Shown here: positions 26,021 to 34,400 of the stretch, piece by piece
Layout of the letters: every line of letters begins with the position of its first letter
Numbering within the stretch: position 1 is the first letter of the stretch
Source: Spirochaetota bacterium
Lineage (GTDB): Bacteria; Spirochaetota; Brevinematia; DTOW01
Assembly (NCBI GenBank): GCA_025061835.1
Contig: JANXAC010000015.1
Span: 1-38,315, forward strand
DNA: 38,315 nucleotides
Reading direction: 5' to 3'
The notes under the pieces: generated by a model
Databases searched by the model: none
Seen by the model: only the letters and a program-made list of their open reading frames with translations
Told to the model about the DNA's origin: nothing
Position numbers and translations under genes: made by a program

Positions 26021-27208
26021 ATGTTAAAGAAAATTTCACTCGTAGGGCTGTTATTAGCAGTATGTATAAGTGGCTTCTCTGTCATAAATAACTACGAACA
26101 CTTATACCTCTATCCATACCCATACTCTTATGGCATCGGGAAGGCTATTAACTCAATAGATGCACTAGATATTGAAGGATTTCTATTTAATCCAGGTCTA
26201 GCGAGTTCAAAGTTCTCAATAAAAGTAACATCAGTATCCTTAATGTTAAATACTACAGGAATAAACACCTTAAGTGATCTATCAAGTGTATTAGGTGCTG
26301 ATACAACAAAAGTAGTAAGTTATGCTTTTGATCTGATAGGCAAACCTATCAATCTAGGTGCATATCTTGGCGTAGTGTCACTTAATATACCTATAAGTGA
26401 TTTCAATCTAGCTTTAGGTATATTAAACCTAAATCTTACTCCATTCATTGAGTTTCATAATCCTCTCTCATCCGCCGGTTTTTTAGATACAAGACTTTCA
26501 AGCATATTCAGTGGTTACATTGGATTAAATTACTCTTTTAAAAATATACTTACGGGAGACAAGGATCTTGACAAGTATCTAAGTCAATTGTCCGTAGGAT
26601 TAAACTTGAAGATATACCTAGCAGGAGGTATTGAGAAAAACTTCGGTATAGATGAACTCATACAGGGTAATGTCAATATATCAGGTGAGTCATTACTATC
26701 AAACCTACTGACTCCTCGGATTGCTCCTGACTTTGGAATACTATACAAGATACCTACCGATGGACAGAACGGAGAAAAACAAAGAGTAAACATAGGTATA
26801 TCCGCTAAAGATATAGGTGGAATCATTCTCAACAACAAAGTACTAATTCCTACAACATTCAACTTAGGCGCTTCTTACTTCATAGACTTATCTGAGATGA
26901 TAGGGAGTTCTCTCGTATTTAAAAAGAATTATATAGCACTGGATCTACACGACATATTCTTTCAAAGAAGAGATAAAGACTTCTTCAAAAGAGTTCATAT
27001 AGGGATACACAGCGAAATATTGAATTTCAATGACCTTATAAACTTTAGACTAGGATTAGGTATCAATCAGGGTTATCCTTCCTTCGGATTTGGCTTAAAA
27101 ATTGTAGCCCTTGACATATCATTCTCTGGATACACAGAAGAATTAGGCGTTTATGCAGGACAAGACCCCGACACAAGATATGTTCTATCTGTATCTTTAG
27201 GATACTAA
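26021..27208 (+). CDS. Outer-membrane beta-barrel protein, FadL/TraF-like
   Basis: 395 residues with a signal peptide (MLKKISLVGLLLAVCISGFS). The N-terminal IEGFLFNPGLASS resembles the 'NPA' segment of FadL/PorV/TraF-type barrels. Many alternating strands follow (FKKNYIALDLHDIFFQ, INFRLGLGINQGYPSFGFGLKIV), and the protein ends in LSVSLGY with a terminal aromatic. A GGAGG-type site precedes the ATG. It is the second gene of a unit with the EF-hand lipoprotein and is followed by a hairpin. It may transport hydrophobic molecules or assist surface export; this is inference from the fold. Confidence 0.8.
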   Translation: MLKKISLVGLLLAVCISGFSVINNYEHLYLYPYPYSYGIGKAINSIDALDIEGFLFNPGLASSKFSIKVTSVSLMLNTTGINTLSDLSSVLGADTTKVVSYAFDLIGKPINLGAYLGVVSLNIPISDFNLALGILNLNLTPFIEFHNPLSSAGFLDTRLSSIFSGYIGLNYSFKNILTGDKDLDKYLSQLSVGLNLKIYLAGGIEKNFGIDELIQGNVNISGESLLSNLLTPRIAPDFGILYKIPTDGQNGEKQRVNIGISAKDIGGIILNNKVLIPTTFNLGASYFIDLSEMIGSSLVFKKNYIALDLHDIFFQRRDKDFFKRVHIGIHSEILNFNDLINFRLGLGINQGYPSFGFGLKIVALDISFSGYTEELGVYAGQDPDTRYVLSVSLGY

Positions 27209-27214
27209 TTTCGA

Positions 27215-27232
27215 AAGGGGCTCTTGCCCCTT
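27215..27232 (+). terminator. Hairpin terminator after the barrel gene
   Basis: Perfect 7-base-pair stem AAGGGGC / GCCCCTT with loop TCTT, 6 bases after the stop codon. The T tract after it is weak (ATCTATCT). Confidence 0.6.
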
Positions 27233-27322
27233 ATCTATCTTCCTTAAACTTAATCAAAAATCCTAAACCTTAATTAGAAGACTTTATTCGGAACCTTATT
27301 AAGTCCATACCTAAAAACGTAT

Positions 27323-28174
27323 CTATCTAGTGTATGAAATGATCATTCTTACCAATTCAAGTATTGCAGTAGGATTCAGGTTCTCAACTCTTGATTTTAT
27401 ATCTAGTTCCACACTGTTAATCATATCTACTATTATGTGTTTATCCAAACCTGTTGATAGACAAATAGAGTTTAATATATTCTTTCTTCTACTAGAAAAT
27501 AGTTTTTTTATCAAATCAACTATTCTCTTGTCAACTATATTTTCTTTCTTCCTAAGATGTATAAAAACAGAGTCAACAGAAGGCACAGGAAAGAAGAAGT
27601 TTCTACTAACATCAAATACTTTTCTGATAAAACTATAATTTAATTGGGATACTACTGATAAAAAGGAATAATTCTTCTCACCTTCTCTTGCAATGAGTCT
27701 TTCAAAAAACTCCTTCTGAACCATAACAAACAAATCCTTAATATTATATTCGTATGTTACCACCCTGATTATCTCACCACCCAAACTATAAGGCAGATTT
27801 GATACGAAAACTGCCTCTTCACCCTCTCCCACTAAATCACTAGGTTTGATCTTCAAAAAGTCTGCATTAACCGTATTCACCCTACTTCCTAACTGGTAGT
27901 AGTCAATAACATCATTTAGACAAGCAAAAACACCTCTATCTATCTCAATTGAGATTACATTATTGAACCTTCTTGCTAGTGGAACTGTTAGACTTCCAAT
28001 ACCACTACCAACTTCTATAACCTTTACGTTGTAATCTACATTTGACAAGACGAATTCTGATATTGTCTCGGCTATACTTTTATCAATCAAATAATTCTGA
28101 CCTCTTGATGATGTTAGGAAAAGATTATACTTTTTGAGAATATGCCTTAATCCATTACGAGAATATATATCCAT
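27323..28174 (-). CDS. rsmA: 16S rRNA (adenine1518-N6/adenine1519-N6)-dimethyltransferase
   Basis: Dimethylates two adjacent adenines near the 3' end of 16S rRNA late in small-subunit assembly, using SAM. The 283-residue product has RGQNYLID (25-31), VIEVGSGIGSLT (SAM motif I), SIEIDR, the catalytic SNLPYSLGG, VQKEFFERL and PVPSVDSVFI. Length is typical. The ATG at 28174 has neither a clear ribosome site nor a close -10 box. It is the last gene of a minus-strand unit with the tRNA and yggS, separated from yggS by 111 bases that hold a strong hairpin. Confidence 0.95.
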   Translation of the reverse strand: MDIYSRNGLRHILKKYNLFLTSSRGQNYLIDKSIAETISEFVLSNVDYNVKVIEVGSGIGSLTVPLARRFNNVISIEIDRGVFACLNDVIDYYQLGSRVNTVNADFLKIKPSDLVGEGEEAVFVSNLPYSLGGEIIRVVTYEYNIKDLFVMVQKEFFERLIAREGEKNYSFLSVVSQLNYSFIRKVFDVSRNFFFPVPSVDSVFIHLRKKENIVDKRIVDLIKKLFSSRRKNILNSICLSTGLDKHIIVDMINSVELDIKSRVENLNPTAILELVRMIISYTR

Positions 28175-28199
28175 ACTTTAGAAGTGATTCTTGGATACC

Positions 28200-28282
28200 G
28201 ATAATACTAGAGCCGAGGTTTTGGGCACAAGTTCCCCTCCCATTCCTCAAAGCCCTGGGGTGGTATCAACCGCCTCAGGGTT
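28200..28282 (-). ncRNA. GC-rich structured element between yggS and rsmA
   Basis: On the minus strand an 11-base-pair hairpin (CCCTGAGGCGG, loop TTGATA, CCACCCCAGGG; 28253-28280) starts 5 bases after the yggS stop. Downstream, GAGG...CCTC and GGG...CCC could form a second, nested stem ending near 28212. The stretch is much more GC-rich than its surroundings. No T tract follows, so it is not a normal terminator. It could be an attenuator, a processing signal or part of the rsmA leader. It does not match any riboswitch consensus I know. Confidence 0.4.
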
Positions 28283-28285
28283 ACA

Positions 28286-28960
28286 TTATCTATTGAAAAT
28301 TAAACTACCTATTCTCAACATATTACTCCCTTCCTTGATAGCAATCTTGTAGTCATTTGTCATACCCATTGATAGGTATTTTAATACTAATCCAAAGCTT
28401 CTTTCTATCTTTTCCTTCAACTCTCTTAGTGTTGAAAAGGACTTACTTATTTCTGACTCATCATCAGTAAAAGGAGCTATCGTCATGAGTCCAGAAGGAC
28501 TTATACCTTTTTCTACTAAGATACTAAAGAAATCCTCTACTCTATCAACTTCTATACCATGTTTCGTATTCTCATAACTTGTCTTAACTTCTACCAATAC
28601 CTCTCCTGAAAAATTACGCTTAACTAACGCTTCTAGTTCAGATAAATCCTCAACAGATTGAACAAAATCAAAAAGTTTAACGATCTTCGGGATTTTATTA
28701 CTCTGAATAGGACCTAACATATGCTTTTTAACTCCTTTAAGAAGGTTCAAATTAGAAAGATACGAAAACTTTCTATCAGCTTCTTGAACTCTATTCTCTC
28801 CTATATGCTTAACTGGAGCATTTTCTAGAAGGTCTACAATCTGACTTTCCTGTGCGTATTTTGTAACAACAACTACCTCAATATCATAGGTTATCCCGTT
28901 GAGTGCTTTTAACTTTTCCAACTCCTCAAGCAGAGAGAGGTATCTTTGGTGGGGTTTCAT
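28286..28960 (-). CDS. yggS: YggS-type PLP homeostasis protein
   Basis: A fold-type III PLP-binding protein without known catalysis, involved in vitamin B6 homeostasis (PLPBP/YggS family). The 224-residue product has VVVVTKYAQ with the PLP Lys34, HIGENRVQEA, MLGPIQSNKIPKIV, GLMTIAPF, LSMGMTNDYKIAI and EGSNMLRIGSLIF. The ATG at 28960 is chosen because the frame upstream runs into the tRNA (28964-29036). That places the start codon 3 bases after the tRNA 3' end. No ribosome site is visible, so translation may be leaderless once the tRNA is cut off. Confidence 0.95.
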   Translation of the reverse strand: MKPHQRYLSLLEELEKLKALNGITYDIEVVVVTKYAQESQIVDLLENAPVKHIGENRVQEADRKFSYLSNLNLLKGVKKHMLGPIQSNKIPKIVKLFDFVQSVEDLSELEALVKRNFSGEVLVEVKTSYENTKHGIEVDRVEDFFSILVEKGISPSGLMTIAPFTDDESEISKSFSTLRELKEKIERSFGLVLKYLSMGMTNDYKIAIKEGSNMLRIGSLIFNR

Positions 28961-28963
28961 CTC

Positions 28964-29036
28964 TGGCGATGCTGGGATTCGAACCCAGGACACAGGGCTT
29001 ATGAAACCCCTGCTCTGACCACTGAGCTACATCGCC
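28964..29036 (-). tRNA. tRNA with CAT anticodon (elongator Met or Ile2)
   Basis: A complete 73-base cloverleaf: acceptor GGCGATG/CATCGCC, D stem GCTC/GAGC, anticodon stem GGGGT/GCCCT (two G-U pairs) with loop TTCATAA, and T arm CTGGG TTCGAAT CCCAG. The CCA end is not encoded. The 1:72 pair is G:C, so it is not an initiator. Met versus Ile2 (lysidine-modified) cannot be decided from this sequence alone. The gene lies directly before yggS on the same strand, and a TATAAT ends 5 bases before its first base. Confidence 0.95.
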
Positions 29037-29041
29037 TCTCA

Positions 29042-29047
29042 ATTATA
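29042..29047 (-). promoter_or_regulatory. -10 box of the tRNA-yggS unit
   Basis: A perfect TATAAT 5 bases upstream of the tRNA 5' end, which predicts a transcript starting at or next to the mature tRNA end. No good -35 box is seen at the normal distance. Confidence 0.45.
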
Positions 29048-29113
29048 ATTTTGTATATACATCAGAATTCTTTTCAACAAGAACTAAAAGAATTTTGAAA
29101 TAATTATGAAACT

Positions 29114-29142
29114 TTCAAACAGATCTCTCTAAGACTTATAAT
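29114..29142 (+). promoter_or_regulatory. Promoter giving a predicted leaderless rmlA mRNA
   Basis: TTCAAA, 17 bases, TATAAT (29137-29142), then 6 bases to the ATG at 29149. No ribosome site is present. Confidence 0.55.
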
Positions 29143-29148
29143 TGCTTT

Positions 29149-30021
29149 ATGAGAAAAGGCATAATACTTGCAGGTGGCAGTGGGACTAGACTATATCCTA
29201 TAACAAAGGCTATAAGCAAACAACTTCTACCCGTCTATGATAAACCTATGATATACTACCCCTTCTCTACTCTATTACTCTCTAACATAAGAGATATCCT
29301 CATAATCTCAAATCCAGAGTTCATAGACCTATACAAGAGGCTATTTGAAGATGGTAGTTTCATAGGTGTTAGAGTTGAATACAAAATTCAAAAAGAACCA
29401 AGAGGAATAGCAGAAGCCTTCATCATAGGAGAAGAATTCATAGGAAATGACAGTGTATGTTTAGTTCTCGGAGATAACATATTCTTCGGACAGGGATTTT
29501 CTGCGATGCTAGAGAGAGCAAACCAAACAAAAGGTGCTTCTATATTCGGATATTATGTCAAAGATCCAAGTGCCTACGGCGTAATTGAAGTTGACAAAAA
29601 TTCAAAACCAATATCAATAGAAGAAAAGCCTACTAACCCTAAATCTCACTACGCTATACCAGGGCTATACTTCTATGATAACGATGTTGTAAGTATAGCA
29701 AAATCGCTAAAGCCCTCACAAAGAGGAGAACTTGAGATAACGGATGTTAATAGATACTATCTAGAAGAAGGTAGATTAAATGTAATACTTCTTGGAAGAG
29801 GGTTTGCGTGGTTTGACGCTGGAACTTATGATGGACTGTTAGAAGCTTCAAACTTTATTGAAACGATACAAAAAAGACAGTCAATGTATATAGGTTGTAT
29901 AGAAGAAATAGCCTTTAGAAAAGGTTTTATCAATAGAGAACAACTACTAAAACTAGGTAAATCACTAGAAAAGACTGATTATGGGAAATACTTGATTGAA
30001 CTTGCGGAAGGTAAAATTTAA
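29149..30021 (+). CDS. rmlA: Glucose-1-phosphate thymidylyltransferase
   Basis: Makes dTDP-glucose from dTTP and glucose 1-phosphate, the entry to dTDP-rhamnose and related sugars for surface polysaccharide. The 290-residue product has the nucleotide loop [74 protein letters not shown] and [10 protein letters not shown], all hallmarks of RmlA/RfbA. No other dTDP-sugar gene is adjacent. The start has no ribosome site but a -10 box 6 bases upstream. A hairpin follows the stop. Confidence 0.96.
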   Translation: MRKGIILAGGSGTRLYPITKAISKQLLPVYDKPMIYYPFSTLLLSNIRDILIISNPEFIDLYKRLFEDGSFIGVRVEYKIQKEPRGIAEAFIIGEEFIGNDSVCLVLGDNIFFGQGFSAMLERANQTKGASIFGYYVKDPSAYGVIEVDKNSKPISIEEKPTNPKSHYAIPGLYFYDNDVVSIAKSLKPSQRGELEITDVNRYYLEEGRLNVILLGRGFAWFDAGTYDGLLEASNFIETIQKRQSMYIGCIEEIAFRKGFINREQLLKLGKSLEKTDYGKYLIELAEGKI

Positions 30022-30023
30022 AC

Positions 30024-30056
30024 GCGAGGGAATTACATTCCCCCGCTTAACAAGTT
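30024..30056. terminator. Hairpin terminator between rmlA and the PorV-like gene
   Basis: Stem GCGAGGGAA / TTCCCCCGC (8 of 9 pairs), loop TTACA, starting 2 bases after the rmlA stop and followed by TTAACAAG and then TTTTT. It lies between convergent genes and might serve both, though the T-rich tail fits the plus strand better. Confidence 0.6.
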
Positions 30057-30089
30057 TTTGGGAAGGGAACCACAACAAACTAAAAACTA

Positions 30090-31400
30090 CTACTTGCCCT
30101 TCTGTTTGGTATCCTTCTTCTTATCCTTATCTTTGTCCTTTTGTTCTTCCTTTGGCTGTTCTACCGTTGTCTGCTGAGGTTTCAACTCTTCTACCTGTTG
30201 TGTTTGTTGCTCTTTCGGTTGGGTATCACTACTTTGAGTTTGGGTATCAACACCTAGTTCTTTCATCTGTTTCTTTCTCTTCTCAAGCTCTTCCATAAAC
30301 TGTAGTTCTCTTATCTTCTCCTCAGTGTAAGCAAATGCACTCCTTGGCAGCCTATACCTGTAAACCAAACTAAATGAATGCGATAGGTCACCCAATCCTG
30401 CTAGCATATTAGGCATAACTCCAACTGAATAATCCATATTGACCTCGTGCTCGTCCGCAAATACATATCCAAATGTTAGCCCAAAGCTCACATTAGCAAA
30501 CTGGTAAAGCCCAAACTCATAACCTAGTCTAAATCCTATTATCTTATTCAAGAACCACGTCTCTGAACCTAGGTGGTATGTCAAGTCCAACTCTCTGTTG
30601 TCACCCGGCTCTCTCTCTGTCTGTGTTACTCCAGCACCTATCATCACATCTTCAAAAACATCAAAGAAGCTACCTACTATCCAGTTAGCACCAAATTTTA
30701 TTTTTCTCGGAAGTGTGGATTCATTACCTTCAATTATCGCAGTATTTGGCTTGATAAGGTTCTGAATAGCAAAACCTAGTCTTATGGTATAACTAAAGTC
30801 ATAGGTAACACCTACATCCAAACCAAAACCCCAAGCACTCAATCTATCACCTAAATATGGATTAACTTGAGTATCTGGGTTAGGAACTAGTCCTAGATTG
30901 TAAACATTCAGTTTAATACCCGCTGATATCCTTGCACCCTTTGATATGAAATCATCAAGATTTTTACCATAACTAAAGCTAATAGCCTGCTCATAATACA
31001 AATCTAAAACATTGAACCTTGAATACGAAAAACCAATAGCACCATCTCTAAAGAAATATGGGACATTGCCACCCATTACAAGACCTGCTAGATAGTCCAT
31101 TCCCGCATACCCTCTATTACTGAAAGGTATCACTCCAAAGATACTAAACATATTCATACTGGTATCGTCTAGATAGCCTATCGGAAGCCCAAAATTCACC
31201 CTACCTTCTATATTTTTAGTATTCGCTATCAAAGCAGGATTATATTCCATTCCATTAATACCATCAAATATTCCAAACATAGCATTACCGAAACCCTTTG
31301 CCCTAACGCTAGTGCCTCTGTCAAGGTATTCAAAAGCAGCCTCAGCGTATATAGAGATAAGAAACACAAACAAAATGATCCCAAAAGCTAATCTCTTCAT
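30090..31400 (-). CDS. PorV/FadL-like (UPF0164-type) outer-membrane barrel protein with charged tail
   Basis: 436 residues: signal peptide (MKRLAFGIILFVFLISIYAEA), then RAKGFGNAMFGIFDGINGMEYNPALIA, the hatch-like segment with the 'NPA' motif shared by FadL, PorV and treponemal UPF0164 proteins. A barrel follows (about residues 60-355), then a coiled segment and a C-terminal tail of about 60 residues rich in Q, E, K and D (KDKDKDKKKDTKQKGK). PorV proteins in other phyla help surface export of proteins with C-terminal sorting domains. Its ATG lies 12 bases after the giant FlgD-Ig protein gene, with GGAGG in the gap, so the two are one unit. Confidence 0.8.
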   Translation of the reverse strand: MKRLAFGIILFVFLISIYAEAAFEYLDRGTSVRAKGFGNAMFGIFDGINGMEYNPALIANTKNIEGRVNFGLPIGYLDDTSMNMFSIFGVIPFSNRGYAGMDYLAGLVMGGNVPYFFRDGAIGFSYSRFNVLDLYYEQAISFSYGKNLDDFISKGARISAGIKLNVYNLGLVPNPDTQVNPYLGDRLSAWGFGLDVGVTYDFSYTIRLGFAIQNLIKPNTAIIEGNESTLPRKIKFGANWIVGSFFDVFEDVMIGAGVTQTEREPGDNRELDLTYHLGSETWFLNKIIGFRLGYEFGLYQFANVSFGLTFGYVFADEHEVNMDYSVGVMPNMLAGLGDLSHSFSLVYRYRLPRSAFAYTEEKIRELQFMEELEKRKKQMKELGVDTQTQSSDTQPKEQQTQQVEELKPQQTTVEQPKEEQKDKDKDKKKDTKQKGK

Positions 31401-31412
31401 ACAATACCTCCA

Positions 31413-34400
31413 CTACTTAACGAGGATAACAGTCCCTCTATACCCAACTGTATCCCCTGCTACAACTACAAATATATAAACACCATTCCTGACATATACT
31501 CCATCATGATCCTTACCATCCCAATAGACCTCTCCTTGTCCGAAGCTACCATCACCTTCTAGTTCTCTGACCAACTTACCACCCATATCATATATCCTTA
31601 CCTTATACTTATCGTAAGACTTATCTAACTCAAAGGTAATTTTCAAAACTCCATACCTACTATCAACATTCGCATTTTTCACATTAGGAGTAAATGGATT
31701 TGGTGAAGCTTTTACATTTCTTACAATTCCTTCCGTTTTAACACTACCTCCATCACCCATAACTGTATAGACTCTGTGTAGATATCTAGTCTTTATATAC
31801 ACAAAGTTTTTGTCCTTATCAACTTTACCACCTATTCTCACCCACTCCTTAGTAGTATCTTTCCAGTACCATACGCTCAATTTATCCTCACTCCAACCTT
31901 GGGAAGATATATAATTCTCATCGTAGTAGAACTTGAGTATAATATCACTCTTGAGAGGATTTTCAAATATATAATCACCGGGTATAGTTCTCATAACCAA
32001 CTCATAAACCTTCATAGAGTTTATGTCATTGAACCTACCGGCATTTTTGGTATCTATCGCTCCTTTCTGTTCTTCTGCGGTAGCATTTCTAACTATGATG
32101 TCAACAGAGAAGTCATTAAGTAATGCTCCTGGTGGAACTATTATTTCAGTTCTACCATCATCCAAACTAGAAACCTTCTGTTCTTCTCTAGCCTCTGTGC
32201 TAAACGGTGCATTGCTCATAACGATCATGCTGATATTACTAATCCTATTAGGAGATACAACAATAGGACCGACTCTTTGAGACCTGTACTTGCTCCCAGT
32301 AACAAGAATATCGTACTCTCCTGGTGGGACGAAGTCTAACCTGTACCTACCAATACTGACCTGATTTGTAATTCCTGCTAGAGAAGTAGAACTGACTATA
32401 TCAGCACCAAAAATGTTAGTAGCAACCACATCCGTTCCTCTGTATAGCAATCTAACACTTAGATCCTGATGATACGGCTTTATGGTACCAAAGAGTCTAC
32501 CAAAGTTAGCATAAAGGATCTTAAACTTAGAGGTTTCCGTTGTGGAAACGTTAACACTTTCGTAATCCTCTGCACCATCAAAGTATACCTCAGCTCTCAG
32601 GTCATTGGTAGTATTTATTATGTTAGGATTGGCAGAAGAATCATAAGCTATATCAATGAGTAATATTTCGAATCTTCTCGTTGGTATTAAAGTCGACAGA
32701 TACAAACTACCATTAGAGATTACCCAAGAACTCACATAACCGTTTGAACTTCGAATACCAACAACGGTGTAGTTAGAGCTATGGTAAGGCATTCTTATAT
32801 TGAGAATGGGATAGCTGTAGGAGTTATTGAGGATCCTTATAGCAATAGTATGGTTAGTGTCTATGCTATACGCAACATCAGTTGGTTTTATGATGTAGTA
32901 GTCCGGCGGCGTCTCTGGGAAATCAAATGCTAACGTCAATGTTTGACCCATCGGCGGGTCTATGAACTGCTCAACACCTAAGCCGTTATCGTAGTAAACT
33001 TTTAACCTAACGTTAGTCTTGAAGTTGTAGTAGTTCTCAAACACAAACCACCCTATATCGCTCTGCCCCGACTGAATACCATCATTGGTGTAGTGTATGA
33101 ACACAACATTACTTGCGTTAGAGATGACAGTATAGCCTAAGTTATTACTTAGGACCACAAAGTTGGTTATACCCTCAGGCATTACAACTCTTACATATCT
33201 AACATTATTCATCAGATCACCAGTATTGGTAAATGATATCCTAACAGTATTTGTAGAAGGAACACCAAAAGTCGTGGAAAGTAATACATACTTGTTTATC
33301 AAACTAGCATATCCTTGTGCTGGAGGCATAATAAACGATATATTACTCTCAACAACGGAAGGAGTCACATATCCAACTCCCTCACTAACCTTAAACAAAA
33401 CTGAAGTATTCGTAACTCCCAAGTTAAATACATCCTGTGCCTCTACAGTAACCAGATCGTAATCACCCCTAGAGATCCCACTAGTATACGTCACATAAAC
33501 ATTCGTAACATTACTTACGCTAGTTATTGCATCTGGTTTAGAACTGCTCACAGAAACAACATTAGTAAATGGCCATCTAAGAGATATGCTAAAGTGCCTA
33601 ACCTTCGCATCACCGCTTGTGTTGTTCTCAATCTTGAATACAATCGTGTTCGTTCTAAGGAACGTACTTATTACCCTACTAATTACCTCAACAGTAGGTA
33701 GTGACACAAACCTTAGATTCATATCAAAAATTCCTGTAGGTATGATACCTGAATTGGTTATACCATTATACGCAGTTCCAGTTATATCAAAAGAGCTACC
33801 TGCAGAGTTCGTGTTAGAAACCTTTATCGAGATATAATCTACAAAACCAGATGGCAGATTGTTGTATAGTAGCGTAAGAACTCCCGAAGAGTAAGATATA
33901 TTAGTAGCGTACTCGCTAGAAACGTTAGCAACATCAAATCCTAGCCTCAAAGCTAACGGAATATTCAAATCTAGTCTAGTTATCCTATTATCACCACTAC
34001 CTCCATTTGACAAAACGACAACCACAGTTGGATTAGGGTTAGAGTAATATATATCTCTATACAGCAGCCTAGTGTAGGCATATGGAGGGCTCGAAACATA
34101 GTAAACAACGTTCGTACCACCAACAACTCTACCTCTCACGAACTTTCCACCACTAGTATTAAACATAGCAAGTAGGTTAAAGCTAGCATTGGTATCACCT
34201 ATCACCCATGTATCCCTAGCATGTATGTAGATAATATCACTACTACCATAGGGTAGTCCTGAAGAATTGGTATACTTAATAACAATCCTATTGGTTATTA
34301 TCTGAATAATACTATTTCCAAACGTGTTACTTACTACCATATCATTCGTTATCAACACAAATGGATAAGATATGACCAAATTAGTTGCGTTATGACCCGT

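Noticed and set aside
28253-28280. Rho-independent terminator of yggS
   Set aside because: The hairpin is strong but no T tract follows on the minus strand, and rsmA lies just downstream with no clear promoter of its own.
28200-28282. TPP or other known riboswitch
   Set aside because: CTGAGG and ATACC recall parts of the TPP aptamer, but the order and the other conserved blocks do not match, and neither neighbour is a thiamine gene.
28961-28993. N-terminal extension of YggS (MSWVRIPASPE) from an upstream start
   Set aside because: These codons are the antisense-free tRNA sequence itself (28964-29036); the 73-base cloverleaf is complete, so the start at 28960 is used.
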